From positions 44,316 to 108,315 of the forward strand of contig JABAZC010000040.1 of assembly GCA_018608625.1 (NCBI GenBank): a DNA stretch of 64,000 nt, given 5' to 3'. The notes beneath the pieces were generated by a model. The model ran no database searches, was not told the origin of the DNA, and was given only the letters and a program-made list of their open reading frames with translations. The translations under genes and the position numbers were made by a program. Shown here piece after piece: positions 47,701-55,717 of this stretch; position 1 is the first letter of the stretch; every line of letters starts with the position of its first letter. This DNA comes from Flavobacteriaceae bacterium (lineage in GTDB: Bacteria > Bacteroidota > Bacteroidia > Flavobacteriales > Flavobacteriaceae).

Positions 47701-48048
47701 ATGGAGCGCTTAAAAGGTAAAAAACAAATAGAAAAGTTGTTCGTTAGCGGTCGCTCTGTGGGGGTGTTTCCTTTGCGGCTTGTTTTCCTAAAAACAGAAG
47801 AGACTAATAAGGTGGGGGTCTCGGTTAGTAAAAAAAACTTTAAAAGTGCGGTTAATAGAAATAAAATAAAACGACTACTAAGGATTGCGGTCGAAAACCA
47901 CTTCCTTGACCTTTTTAATAAGTTGGAACCCAAATACTGTATGATGGTTTTATATGTGGGGAAAGAAATTCCAAAAGCAGAAGAGTTGGATACACAATTT
48001 AAGTTGATGGTCAGTCGTTTTAATAAAAAGGTTTTAGATGAAGTTTAG
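47701..48048 (+). CDS. rnpA: Ribonuclease P protein component
   Basis: 115 aa. The RNR-type motif is AVNRNKIKRLLRIAVENHF, preceded by the VGVSVSKKNFKSA strand, both diagnostic. It binds the RNase P RNA that matures tRNA 5' ends. It starts 2 bp after the M1 peptidase stop and overlaps the S41 protease start by 11 bp. The usual rpmH-rnpA-yidC order is absent. Confidence 0.93.
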   Translation: MERLKGKKQIEKLFVSGRSVGVFPLRLVFLKTEETNKVGVSVSKKNFKSAVNRNKIKRLLRIAVENHFLDLFNKLEPKYCMMVLYVGKEIPKAEELDTQFKLMVSRFNKKVLDEV

Positions 48049-49669
48049 TCATATAAAAAAAACGGGGGTGGTTGTATTAACTGTTTTGATATTTATATCA
48101 ACAACAGCTTATAGAAATGACTACTTTGAAATCGCTAAGCAAATAGAAATTTTTACTACGCTATTTAAAGAAATCAACATGAATTATGTGGACGAAACCA
48201 ACCCCGCTAAGCTGATGCAGGAAGGTTTAAGGCATATGTTAGAGGGGTTAGACCCTTATACCACCTATTTAAGTGAACAGGATGTGGAGTCGGCACGAAT
48301 GAACCGGGGTGCTGCCTATGTTGGAATAGGGGCTACGGTAAAAGAATCAGACAAAAAGCTGATTGTGGTTGAGGTTTTTGAAGGGCTTCCGGCGGATGAA
48401 AAAGGGATAAAGGCAGGTGACGAAATTATTAAGATAGACGGCAATGAAGTAGCTGAGCTAGAAGGGGTCGCTCAGGAATTTCTAAATGGAAAAAAAAACA
48501 CAAATGTCTCATTATTAATCTTAAGTAATGGGTCTATAAAAACAGTGGTAGTAAAAAGGGAGGGAATTGAACCAAAAGCGGTTCCTACAGCAAAAATCTT
48601 AGCAGACGGTGTCGGTTATATTGCGTTAGACCGTTTTAGTAAAACAGCTTCTAGGGAAGTAGAGAACGCTTTAAAAGTTTTAATTATTGATGAGGCTAAG
48701 GGGGTGATTCTTGATTTGCGAAATAATCCTGGTGGGCTCCTTCAAGAGGCTGTTAAAATAGTAAACCTCTTTGTCCAAAAAGGACAGTTAGTGGTTTCCA
48801 CAAAATCAAACATAGCGGCCTATAATCAAGAGTTTAGAACAACAAAACAGCCACTGAGCTTAGAAATACCTTTAGTTATTTTAATAAATGAAAAAAGCGC
48901 ATCTGCAAGTGAAATTGTAGCGGGCGCATTACAGGATCTTGACCGGGCGGTGGTATTGGGAACAAGAAGTTTTGGAAAAGGTTTGGTTCAAAGACCTAAG
49001 CCGATGCCGTACGGAGGACAATTGAAAGTGACAATCTCTCGCTATTATACACCTTCAGGTCGTTGTATTCAAGCGCTGGACTATAGAAATAGAGGGGAAG
49101 ATGGTAAAGCGAGTAGGTATCAAGAAATTAATTATAAAGCCTTTCAAACACAAAACGGAAGAACCGTGTTTGATGGCGGGGGGGTTTCACCTGATGTTCT
49201 TGGAGAAAAGAAAGAAAGCTCAACGTTTATTAATCGGCTTATTAAAAGCGCTGTCGTTTTTAATTATGTAAACAACTATTACCATAATAATTCTCTAGAC
49301 GATATAAAAGACTTTAAGTTATCTAAAAGTGATTTTAATCAATTTAAAAAAAGATGCTATGGCAGCCAGGGTTTTTTAAAGGATGAAACTATTACGTATT
49401 TAAATGGGTTTTCTAGTATAATAAAAGACGCGGGCCTAGCTGGATTAGATGATAAATTAAAAGAGTTAAATGGTGTTCTAAATAAGTCAAAAGTTGAGTT
49501 AATGGACCACCACAAGGAGGAAATAATATATGTTTTAGAGAAAGAAATTGTAAGGAGGTTCTATTACAGGAAGGGAATGTATGAGTATTACTTACTTAAA
49601 AATGAAGATGTAATTACAGCTCAAAGGTTATTAAATAACATAGAAGCGTACTTAAGTATATTAAAATGA
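48038..49669 (+). CDS. S41 family C-terminal processing protease (CtpA/Prc-like)
   Basis: 543 aa. An N-terminal signal/anchor helix (about 10-25) is followed by a PDZ domain (about 86-165) and the protease core. The serine motif is KSASASEIVAGALQD (287-292 for SASASE) and the general base is K314 (FGKG). The enzyme cleaves near protein C-termini in the periplasm. The C-terminal 170 residues are an extra helical tail typical of flavobacterial members. Coupled to rnpA by an 11-bp overlap. Confidence 0.92.
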   Translation: MKFSHIKKTGVVVLTVLIFISTTAYRNDYFEIAKQIEIFTTLFKEINMNYVDETNPAKLMQEGLRHMLEGLDPYTTYLSEQDVESARMNRGAAYVGIGATVKESDKKLIVVEVFEGLPADEKGIKAGDEIIKIDGNEVAELEGVAQEFLNGKKNTNVSLLILSNGSIKTVVVKREGIEPKAVPTAKILADGVGYIALDRFSKTASREVENALKVLIIDEAKGVILDLRNNPGGLLQEAVKIVNLFVQKGQLVVSTKSNIAAYNQEFRTTKQPLSLEIPLVILINEKSASASEIVAGALQDLDRAVVLGTRSFGKGLVQRPKPMPYGGQLKVTISRYYTPSGRCIQALDYRNRGEDGKASRYQEINYKAFQTQNGRTVFDGGGVSPDVLGEKKESSTFINRLIKSAVVFNYVNNYYHNNSLDDIKDFKLSKSDFNQFKKRCYGSQGFLKDETITYLNGFSSIIKDAGLAGLDDKLKELNGVLNKSKVELMDHHKEEIIYVLEKEIVRRFYYRKGMYEYYLLKNEDVITAQRLLNNIEAYLSILK

Positions 49670-49708
49670 TATAATATTTTTATATCTTTAAAAGACAATA
49701 AGCTAAAT

Positions 49709-50548
49709 ATGAGAAGCCTTATTATTATATCATTTATGGTGGGACAACTACTTCAGTCGCAGACAAATAATGCGCATGTGGTTTACTTTGAAACGGGACA
49801 ATACAATGTTCCTGATATTGAAACAAATAGACTTGTATTGTTTGTCCAAAGTTTGAAAAACATTCAAATAGAGCGTATATCTATTTATGGTTTTACAGAT
49901 GATAGAGGCTCAGATAATTACAACCTTACTTTGTCCCAAAACAGAGCGAATGCTATAAAAAAAATATTTTCGGGTTTTGGAGTTGATGACAACCTTATAA
50001 GTAATGTAGATGGGAAAGGAGAGGTGTTATTGCGTGTTGTTTCATCAGATAACTTAAATATAATAAGGGGTCTTAATAGGAAAGTTGAAATTAATATAGA
50101 ATACCAAAAAAAGAAAGAAATTTTTAGTAATATTAAAAAAGAAGAGATTGAGGCTTCGCTATTCTTAAGAGACGATATTTCTGTTGGGGATAAAATAACT
50201 TTAGAAAATATTCTTTTTAAAACAGGGTATAGTTCTTTAGAAAAGGAGTCAATTAATGTGTTGGAAAACATAGGTGCTTCTTTATTAAAAAGAAAAGATA
50301 TTTACTTTACAATACAAGGTCATGTTTGTTGCACAGAAAACACTCGTGACGCAATCGACAAGAAAACGGGTAAAAGAAACTTATCAATGGCCCGAGCAAA
50401 ATATATATATGACTACCTAATAAAAAAAGGAGTAAAAAGAAATCGCATGAAATATGTAGGGTTACGAAATAAATATCCTTTAGGAGGAGCTACTAAATAT
50501 GATAGGAGGGTTGAAATAAAAATAACTTATATTTCTAAAAAAAATTAA
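49709..50548 (+). CDS. Protein with two tandem OmpA-like domains
   Basis: 279 aa with a signal peptide (about 1-18) and no beta-barrel. OmpA-like domain 1 spans about 24-131 and is canonical (GFTDDRGSDNYNLTLSQNRA and a final NRKVEI). Domain 2 spans about 165-274 (ILFKTGYSSLEKESI, then NLSMARAKYIYDYLIKKGV and YDRRVEI), but its peptidoglycan-contact loop is replaced by GHVCCTENTRDAIDKKTG. Domain 1 should bind diaminopimelate-type peptidoglycan; domain 2 may bind something else. The gene is markedly AT-rich. Its stop shares TTAA with the convergent elaA gene. Confidence 0.82.
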   Translation: MRSLIIISFMVGQLLQSQTNNAHVVYFETGQYNVPDIETNRLVLFVQSLKNIQIERISIYGFTDDRGSDNYNLTLSQNRANAIKKIFSGFGVDDNLISNVDGKGEVLLRVVSSDNLNIIRGLNRKVEINIEYQKKKEIFSNIKKEEIEASLFLRDDISVGDKITLENILFKTGYSSLEKESINVLENIGASLLKRKDIYFTIQGHVCCTENTRDAIDKKTGKRNLSMARAKYIYDYLIKKGVKRNRMKYVGLRNKYPLGGATKYDRRVEIKITYISKKN

Positions 50549-50988
50549 TTTATTTTCATTCCTATATGAGGTATTCCATCTTCAAGATAAGAGTTCCCGA
50601 TAGCTTTGAAACCAAAACTATTATAAAAACCTTCAAGATATAGCTGAGCTGATATTTGAATTTTTTTTGTGTTAAAGTGATTTTGTATTGCAGTAATTGA
50701 TTCTTTCATTATAAATGAACCGTACTTAAGATGTCTTACATTTTTATCAACCACAACCCTACCTATGCTCGCTTCTTTAAAATAATCACCTTGCTTAAAT
50801 AAACGAGTGTAAGCTACTATTTTATTGTTTTTTTTTCCAATAACATGAAGAGATATTTGATCCTTTCCATCAAGATCTTGGTAAACACAGTCTTGTTCAA
50901 CAATAAAAACTTCACTTCTTAACTGTAACAAACTATAGAGTTCACTAATAGTTAGCTCATTATATTTTTTAACGTAGATTTTAAGCAT
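50545..50988 (-). CDS. elaA: GNAT family N-acetyltransferase, ElaA-like
   Basis: 147 aa. The ElaA pattern is clear: LYSLLQLRSEVFIVEQDCVYQDLDGKD at the N-terminus, the acetyl-CoA motif region IGRVVVDKNVRHLKYGSFIM, and YNSFGFKAIGNSYLEDGIPHIGM at the C-terminus. Substrate unknown. It lies 32 bp downstream of rpiB, same strand. Confidence 0.88.
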   Translation of the reverse strand: MLKIYVKKYNELTISELYSLLQLRSEVFIVEQDCVYQDLDGKDQISLHVIGKKNNKIVAYTRLFKQGDYFKEASIGRVVVDKNVRHLKYGSFIMKESITAIQNHFNTKKIQISAQLYLEGFYNSFGFKAIGNSYLEDGIPHIGMKIN

Positions 50989-51020
50989 GGTATATTATTA
51001 ATATGTACAAGAAGGTCTAA

Positions 51021-51452
51021 TTAATAAGGAGTAATCTTATTAATTCTATTTTGATGTCTACCACCCTCAAATTCGGTTGTTAAAAAAGTATCAACCATTT
51101 CTAATACATCTTCTAGTTTAGTAAAACGCGCAGGAATACAAAGAATATTTGCGTTATTATGAAGCCTAATTAAAGAAACTATATCATTATTCCAGCATAT
51201 TCCAGCTCTTATTTTAGAGTATTTATTAGCAGTCATTGCCACACCATTAGCACTACCACAAATTAGAATTCCGTACATAGATTTATTGTTTAAAATATCT
51301 TTTACTACCGGATGAACAAAATCAGGATAATCAACACTACTATCAGAATCAGTTCCGTGATTTATTATATTTATTTTTTTATTTTCTAAATGTTCTATAA
51401 TATTAAATTTAAAATTTGTGCCTGCGTGATCGTTACCTATTGAAATATTCAT
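51021..51452 (-). CDS. rpiB: Ribose-5-phosphate isomerase B
   Basis: 143 aa. RpiB/LacAB marks: IGNDHAGTNFK at the N-terminus, GILICGSANGVAMTANK with the catalytic Cys, and GICWNND, LHNNANILCIPAR later. It interconverts ribose-5-P and ribulose-5-P. It is transcribed away from the large AT-rich gap that separates it from rnr. Confidence 0.94.
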   Translation of the reverse strand: MNISIGNDHAGTNFKFNIIEHLENKKINIINHGTDSDSSVDYPDFVHPVVKDILNNKSMYGILICGSANGVAMTANKYSKIRAGICWNNDIVSLIRLHNNANILCIPARFTKLEDVLEMVDTFLTTEFEGGRHQNRINKITPY

Positions 51453-51782
51453 TTTATATATCTTTAATGAGAAGTAAATTTACAAAAAAAGAAAAGTAAA
51501 ACAATATAATGTTAATAGCATGTTTAATTAGTTGTTGATAATTAATGAGCGAAAATGAAAACTAAATTTTTTAAGTTCGTTTATTTTTTACAAGGGAAAT
51601 TAATAAATTGTAATCCTAAAAAAGTTATCTATTTAAATTAGATAGTTGTGATTACAAATAGAATGGTTGTTAACATATAAATAATTTAATTTTATTAATT
51701 ATTTATAGATATTTAAGTTGTTAACAGTAGATAATAAACTATATAATTAATTGATTTTTAATAATTTAGAAAGTTTATTAAA

Positions 51783-51802
51783 TGTTTATAATATGTTTAT
51801 AA
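51783..51802 (+). repeat. Two direct TGTTTATAA repeats, 11 bp apart
   Basis: Two copies of TGTTTATAA with starts one helical turn apart. Each differs from the DnaA box TGTGGATAA at two positions. Such phasing is typical of cooperative DnaA binding, but the sequence is of low complexity. Confidence 0.4.
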
Positions 51803-51911
51803 AGTAATAAAGATAAAAATAATAAAAAACTTATATAAGGTATTAACAGACTATAATAATAACCAATAGTTTTTAAATAATTAAATAAAAAAATGATATG
51901 ATTATATTAAA

Positions 51912-51920
51912 TGTGGATAA
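51912..51920 (-). promoter_or_regulatory. Exact consensus DnaA box (TTATCCACA on minus strand)
   Basis: Perfect match to the consensus DnaA 9-mer in a noncoding AT-rich region, 64 bp before rnr. Confidence 0.5.
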
Positions 51921-51984
51921 AGTTAAAAAACACATGACTCTTCATTGAATTAAAGTGGTAGATTTGCTTAATTACATATCATAA

Positions 51985-54153
51985 ATGAAAAGAAACAAGA
52001 ATAATAAAAACACTATTAAAAATTATAGTGAAAGTATTTTAACTATTTTAAAAGAAGATAGAAATAAATCATACAATCATAAACAAATAGCGTCTAAGTT
52101 AGGAGTAAATGATGCAAGCAGTAGAAATCAAATTATAAAGAATTTACACAAACTAGCGGGTCATAAGGAAATAGAGGAGGTTGAAAGAGGTAAATTTAAA
52201 ATACTAACGTCAACCGAATATTTTACTGGAACTGTAGATATGGCATCAAGAGGAAACGCTTATATCATAAGTGAAGATTTCGAAGAAGATATATTTATAG
52301 CATCCAATAATAGGAACAAAGCCTTACACGGTGATACTGTAGAATTATATATTTACAAACGCAAGAAAAACGGGAAACAAGAAGGAGAAATTACTCAGAT
52401 TATAAAAAGATCACGAACTGAATATGTAGGTATAGTTCAAATGAATGAAAAATTTGCTTTTGTTGTTCCTGATAGTAATAAAATGCCACTAGATGTATTT
52501 GTACCATTATCTAAAGCATTAAAAGCAGAGGATGGAGATAAAGTTTTAGTAACCCTAGAAGAATGGCCTGAAAAAGCTGATTGTCCAAACGGAACTATCA
52601 TTAAAATTTTAGGTAAACCAGGTGAGCATAATACAGAAATACATTCAATATTAGCAGAATACGGACTTCCTAATGAATTTCCAACTGAAGTAGAAAATTT
52701 TGCAAATAATATAAATACTTCAATAACAGAAGATGAAATTTTAAAAAGGAGAGACATGCGCTCTACTTTAACTTTTACTATAGATCCAAAGGATGCTAAA
52801 GATTTTGATGATGCTTTATCTTTTAAAGAACTTCCAAATGGAAACTACGAAATAGGAATTCATATAGCAGATGTTTCTCATTATCTACAAGAAGGAACTA
52901 TTTTAGATGATGAAGCTTATGAACGTGCAACATCTGTTTATTTAGTAGATAGAGTCGTCCCTATGCTTCCAGAGGTATTATCAAATAATGCGTGCTCTTT
53001 ACGACCTAATGAGGAAAAATATACTTTTTCTGCAGTTTTTGAAATAAATAATAAAGCTGTTGTAGAAAATCAATGGTTTGGTAGAACTGTAACTTATAGT
53101 GATGCTAGATTTGCATATGAAGAAGCACAATATATTATAGAAACAGAGTCATGTGATATTCCAAAAGAGATTTCAATTACAGAGAAGGCTTACAAAACAA
53201 CAACTTTAATTAAAGACTCAATAATTAAATTAAATGAGTTAGCTAAAATCATGCGCCAAAATCGAATGAAAGACGGCGCTATTTCTTTTGATAAAGTCGA
53301 GGTTAAGTTCAATTTAGACGAAACAAGTAATCCAGTAGGAGTGTTTTTTAAAACCTCTAAGGATGCTAATAAACTCATTGAGGAGTTTATGTTGTTAGCT
53401 AATAAAAAAGTAGCAGAATTTATAGGAAAACAATCCCCAAAAAAAACTTTTATTTATAGAACTCATGACGAGCCTAACGATGTAAAACTTCAAGGTCTTC
53501 AAAGAATTGTATCTCAATTTGGTCATCAACTCAACTTTAAAAATAGAGCAACCACCACAAATTCTTTAAACACGCTTCTTAAAAATGTAAAAGGGACTAA
53601 AGAGCAAAACCTTGTAGATACTCTTACAATTCGCTGCATGAGTAAAGCTGAATATTCAACTAAAAATATTGGTCATTACGGTCTAGCTTTTGATTATTAT
53701 AGCCACTTCACATCACCTATTCGAAGATATCCAGACGTAATGGTTCACCGCCTACTACAACATTATTTAGAGGGCAAAAAAACAACCAACGAAGGAGTTT
53801 TTGAGGAAAAATGTAAACACTCTTCTAATATGGAAAGTCTTGCAACAAAAGCGGAAAGAGACTCTATAAAATACATGCAAGTTAAATATATGCAAGACCA
53901 TAAAGATGATACTTTTTTAGGTGTTATTTCAGGAGTTACTGAATGGGGCATGTATGTAGAAATAATAGAAAACAAATGCGAAGGCATGATAAGAATCAGG
54001 GATATTAAAGGAGATTTTTATAAATTTGATTCAGAAGAATACGCTTTAATAGGAGACCGAACAAAAACAAAATATCAACTAGGCGATCAAGTAGAGGTTC
54101 GGGTTAAAAAAGCGGATTTATTAAAAAAACACCTAGACTTTGTATTATCTTAA
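51985..54153 (+). CDS. rnr: Ribonuclease R
   Basis: 722 aa, 3'-5' exoribonuclease of the RNB family. N-terminal winged helix (about 15-70), cold-shock/OB regions (about 80-220), RNB core with active-site Asp cluster D267, D273, D275, D276 (TIDPKDAKDFDDA) and HIADVSHYLQEG, and a C-terminal S1 domain (VISGVTEWGMYVEII). It degrades structured RNA. Its codons are strongly A/T-ending compared with glnS nearby, and GC is low over the first half. A TAGATTTG element lies 18 bp upstream. Confidence 0.95.
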   Translation: MKRNKNNKNTIKNYSESILTILKEDRNKSYNHKQIASKLGVNDASSRNQIIKNLHKLAGHKEIEEVERGKFKILTSTEYFTGTVDMASRGNAYIISEDFEEDIFIASNNRNKALHGDTVELYIYKRKKNGKQEGEITQIIKRSRTEYVGIVQMNEKFAFVVPDSNKMPLDVFVPLSKALKAEDGDKVLVTLEEWPEKADCPNGTIIKILGKPGEHNTEIHSILAEYGLPNEFPTEVENFANNINTSITEDEILKRRDMRSTLTFTIDPKDAKDFDDALSFKELPNGNYEIGIHIADVSHYLQEGTILDDEAYERATSVYLVDRVVPMLPEVLSNNACSLRPNEEKYTFSAVFEINNKAVVENQWFGRTVTYSDARFAYEEAQYIIETESCDIPKEISITEKAYKTTTLIKDSIIKLNELAKIMRQNRMKDGAISFDKVEVKFNLDETSNPVGVFFKTSKDANKLIEEFMLLANKKVAEFIGKQSPKKTFIYRTHDEPNDVKLQGLQRIVSQFGHQLNFKNRATTTNSLNTLLKNVKGTKEQNLVDTLTIRCMSKAEYSTKNIGHYGLAFDYYSHFTSPIRRYPDVMVHRLLQHYLEGKKTTNEGVFEEKCKHSSNMESLATKAERDSIKYMQVKYMQDHKDDTFLGVISGVTEWGMYVEIIENKCEGMIRIRDIKGDFYKFDSEEYALIGDRTKTKYQLGDQVEVRVKKADLLKKHLDFVLS

Positions 54154-54163
54154 TGTAAAACAA

Positions 54164-54838
54164 ATGAAGAAATTTAATCTAATTATATTTTTAATTTTTA
54201 ACTTATCGGTCTTTTCTCAAACACCAATTAGTAAAAAATTAGGTGATTTTTATAAACTTAAGGTTTATAATTTAATTAATGTAGAGTTAATTCAATCCAA
54301 CGAGAATAAAATAGAGATAACAGGTAAAAATGCAAAAAGTGTTTATATTATACAAAAAAACAACACCCTTCAAATAAAAATGGTTTTAAGTAAATATTTT
54401 TCAGGCGAAGACACGTTTGTAAAGTTGTATTACACAAAAATCAACACCATAGACGTTAACGAGGGGGCAACTGTTACATCTCAAACCCCAATCAAACAAT
54501 ATGAGTTAGAATTAAAAGCTCAGGAAGGAGGAGAAATTACAGCCTCAGTAGACACTAAGGTTTTAACAATTAAATCAGTGACCGGAGGTAAGGTTCAGGC
54601 TTATGGCGCTTCTAAATCACAAAACATAAATATAAACACAGGGGGGGCCTATAAGGGTGAATTACTACAAGCGGAAACCTCCAAAATAAAAATAAAAGCA
54701 GGAGGTAAAGCAGGTGTAAAAAGCTCAGAGTCTATTGAGATAAAAATTTTCGCTGGCGGCACCCTAACAATTTTCGGTAAAACTAAAAGTATAAAACAAA
54801 ACAACATTTTTGGAGGTAAAGTTTTATACAAAGATTAA
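54164..54838 (+). CDS. GIN (DUF2807) domain secreted protein
   Basis: 224 aa from the ATG after the rnr stop (MKKFNLIIFLIFNLSVFSQ, a good signal peptide). The rest is a right-handed repetitive beta structure with the VELIQSNENKIEITGKNAK opening and glycine-rich turns (GGKVQAYGASKSQNININTGG), typical of the putative auto-transporter adhesin, head GIN domain. Role unknown, cell surface or periplasm likely. It begins 10 bp after rnr. Confidence 0.85.
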   Translation: MKKFNLIIFLIFNLSVFSQTPISKKLGDFYKLKVYNLINVELIQSNENKIEITGKNAKSVYIIQKNNTLQIKMVLSKYFSGEDTFVKLYYTKINTIDVNEGATVTSQTPIKQYELELKAQEGGEITASVDTKVLTIKSVTGGKVQAYGASKSQNININTGGAYKGELLQAETSKIKIKAGGKAGVKSSESIEIKIFAGGTLTIFGKTKSIKQNNIFGGKVLYKD

Positions 54839-54844
54839 TACCTT

Positions 54845-55561
54845 ATGATTGAAGACATTCAAGCCGCAATTCCCTTAGGGTTTTTTCTAGCCTTTATGAT
54901 AGGGCCGGTTTTTTTTATGTTAATAGAAACAAGCATTACAAAAGGAGTTAGAGCAGCGATTGCGTTTGATATAGGAGTTATTATAGCCGACATAATTTTT
55001 ATAACGATTTCCTATTTAAGTAGCTTTCAACTTTTAGAAAACTTAAGCAATCTTCCAGGGTTATATATTTTTGGAGGCAGCATACTCTCTGTTTATGGAG
55101 TAATAGTTCTTATTAAAAAGCCGAATGAAAAGGAAATAGAAGAAGAGATAAACAACACAACGAAAGCAAATTATCTACAGCTTTTTGTAAAAGGGTTTTT
55201 ATTAAACTTTATTAATATAGGGGTATTGGTCTTTTGGTTAGGCGTTGTTGTTGTGACGGGGCCCAGTTTAGACAACAAAGTAAACAGGTTTATCGTTTTT
55301 TTTAGCACTTTAATTACCATTTATTTTTTAACAGATCTTATAAAAATAACACTAGCAAAACAACTCAAGAAAAAACTCACACCTAGAATAATAGTTAAAA
55401 CAAAAAAAATTCTAGGCGGTCTATTGTTGGTTTTTGGTTTGGCTCTAATTACGAAAGGCTTTTTACCCAAAGACGGCTTAAACCTACAAACCATTACAGA
55501 AGAAATAACAGAAAAAAAACCACAACAATCTGTTGTGGTTTTTATAACTCGAGGCGTCTAG
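54845..55561 (+). CDS. LysE family translocator
   Basis: 238 aa, about six helices. The LysE N-terminus is GFFLAFMIGPVFFMLIETSITKG, then FGGSILSVYGVIVLI. Such proteins export amino acids or similar small molecules. The hydrophobic core ends near residue 215 (LVFGLALITKGFLPK); the last 15 or so codons (KKPQQSVVVFITRGV) are encoded by the terminator hairpin and 3' end of the oppositely oriented tRNA-Cys gene. The tail is therefore probably not under protein-level selection. It lies 6 bp after the GIN-domain gene. Confidence 0.85.
   Translation: MIEDIQAAIPLGFFLAFMIGPVFFMLIETSITKGVRAAIAFDIGVIIADIIFITISYLSSFQLLENLSNLPGLYIFGGSILSVYGVIVLIKKPNEKEIEEEINNTTKANYLQLFVKGFLLNFINIGVLVFWLGVVVVTGPSLDNKVNRFIVFFSTLITIYFLTDLIKITLAKQLKKKLTPRIIVKTKKILGGLLLVFGLALITKGFLPKDGLNLQTITEEITEKKPQQSVVVFITRGV
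55515..55543 (-). terminator. Rho-independent terminator downstream of tRNA-Cys
   Basis: A perfect 13-bp inverted repeat (AAAAACCACAACA / TGTTGTGGTTTTT) with a 3-nt loop and T/A tracts on both sides, starting about 9 bp past the tRNA 3' end. The symmetry makes it bidirectional. It lies inside the LysE coding region and would also end a plus-strand transcript before the LysE stop. Confidence 0.85.
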
Positions 55562-55622
55562 CGGATTCGAACCGCTGTAGAAGGTTTTGCAGACCTCTGC
55601 CTAGCCACTCGGCCAAGACGCC
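55552..55622 (-). tRNA. tRNA-Cys (anticodon GCA)
   Basis: 71 nt folding as a full cloverleaf: acceptor GGCGTCT/AGACGCC, D-stem GCC/GGC, anticodon stem GAGGT/ACCTT with loop CTGCAAA (anticodon GCA), and T arm AGCGG-TTCGAAT-CCGCT. The discriminator base is U73, as expected for tRNA-Cys. The 3' CCA is not encoded. Its 3' end overlaps the last 10 bp of the LysE gene. Confidence 0.95.
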
Positions 55623-55717
55623 AAAAAGGAACGCAAATTTAAGCAAATTTAAACGTTACACAAGATAAATGAAAAATATCACCAAAAACAAAGCAACCTT
55701 ATAAAATAATAAAGAAA

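Larger units (their letters stand above)
51453..51984. other. 532-bp very AT-rich gap with DnaA-box-like repeats; candidate replication origin
   Basis: The only gap above 300 bp, between divergent rpiB and rnr. No ORF or known RNA is seen; A+T is very high. One exact DnaA box (TGTGGATAA, 51912-51920) is joined by same-orientation relatives: TGTTGATAA (51533-51541, one mismatch), TGTTTATAA twice 11 bp apart (51783-51791 and 51794-51802, two mismatches) and AGTAGATAA (51726-51734, two mismatches). GTTGTTAACA occurs twice (from 51666 and 51717). These fit an origin with an unwinding element, but chance matches are likely in such DNA. An rnr -7-like TAGATTTG lies at 51959-51966. Confidence 0.45.

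Noticed and set aside
49668..49686. GATATA...TATATC inverted repeat at the S41 stop as a terminator
   Set aside because: Only A/T pairs in 6-bp arms; too weak to call in this base composition.
51453..51984. dif (XerCD) site in the AT-rich gap
   Set aside because: No two half-sites with the expected 6-bp spacer and ATAA/TTATG flanks were found.
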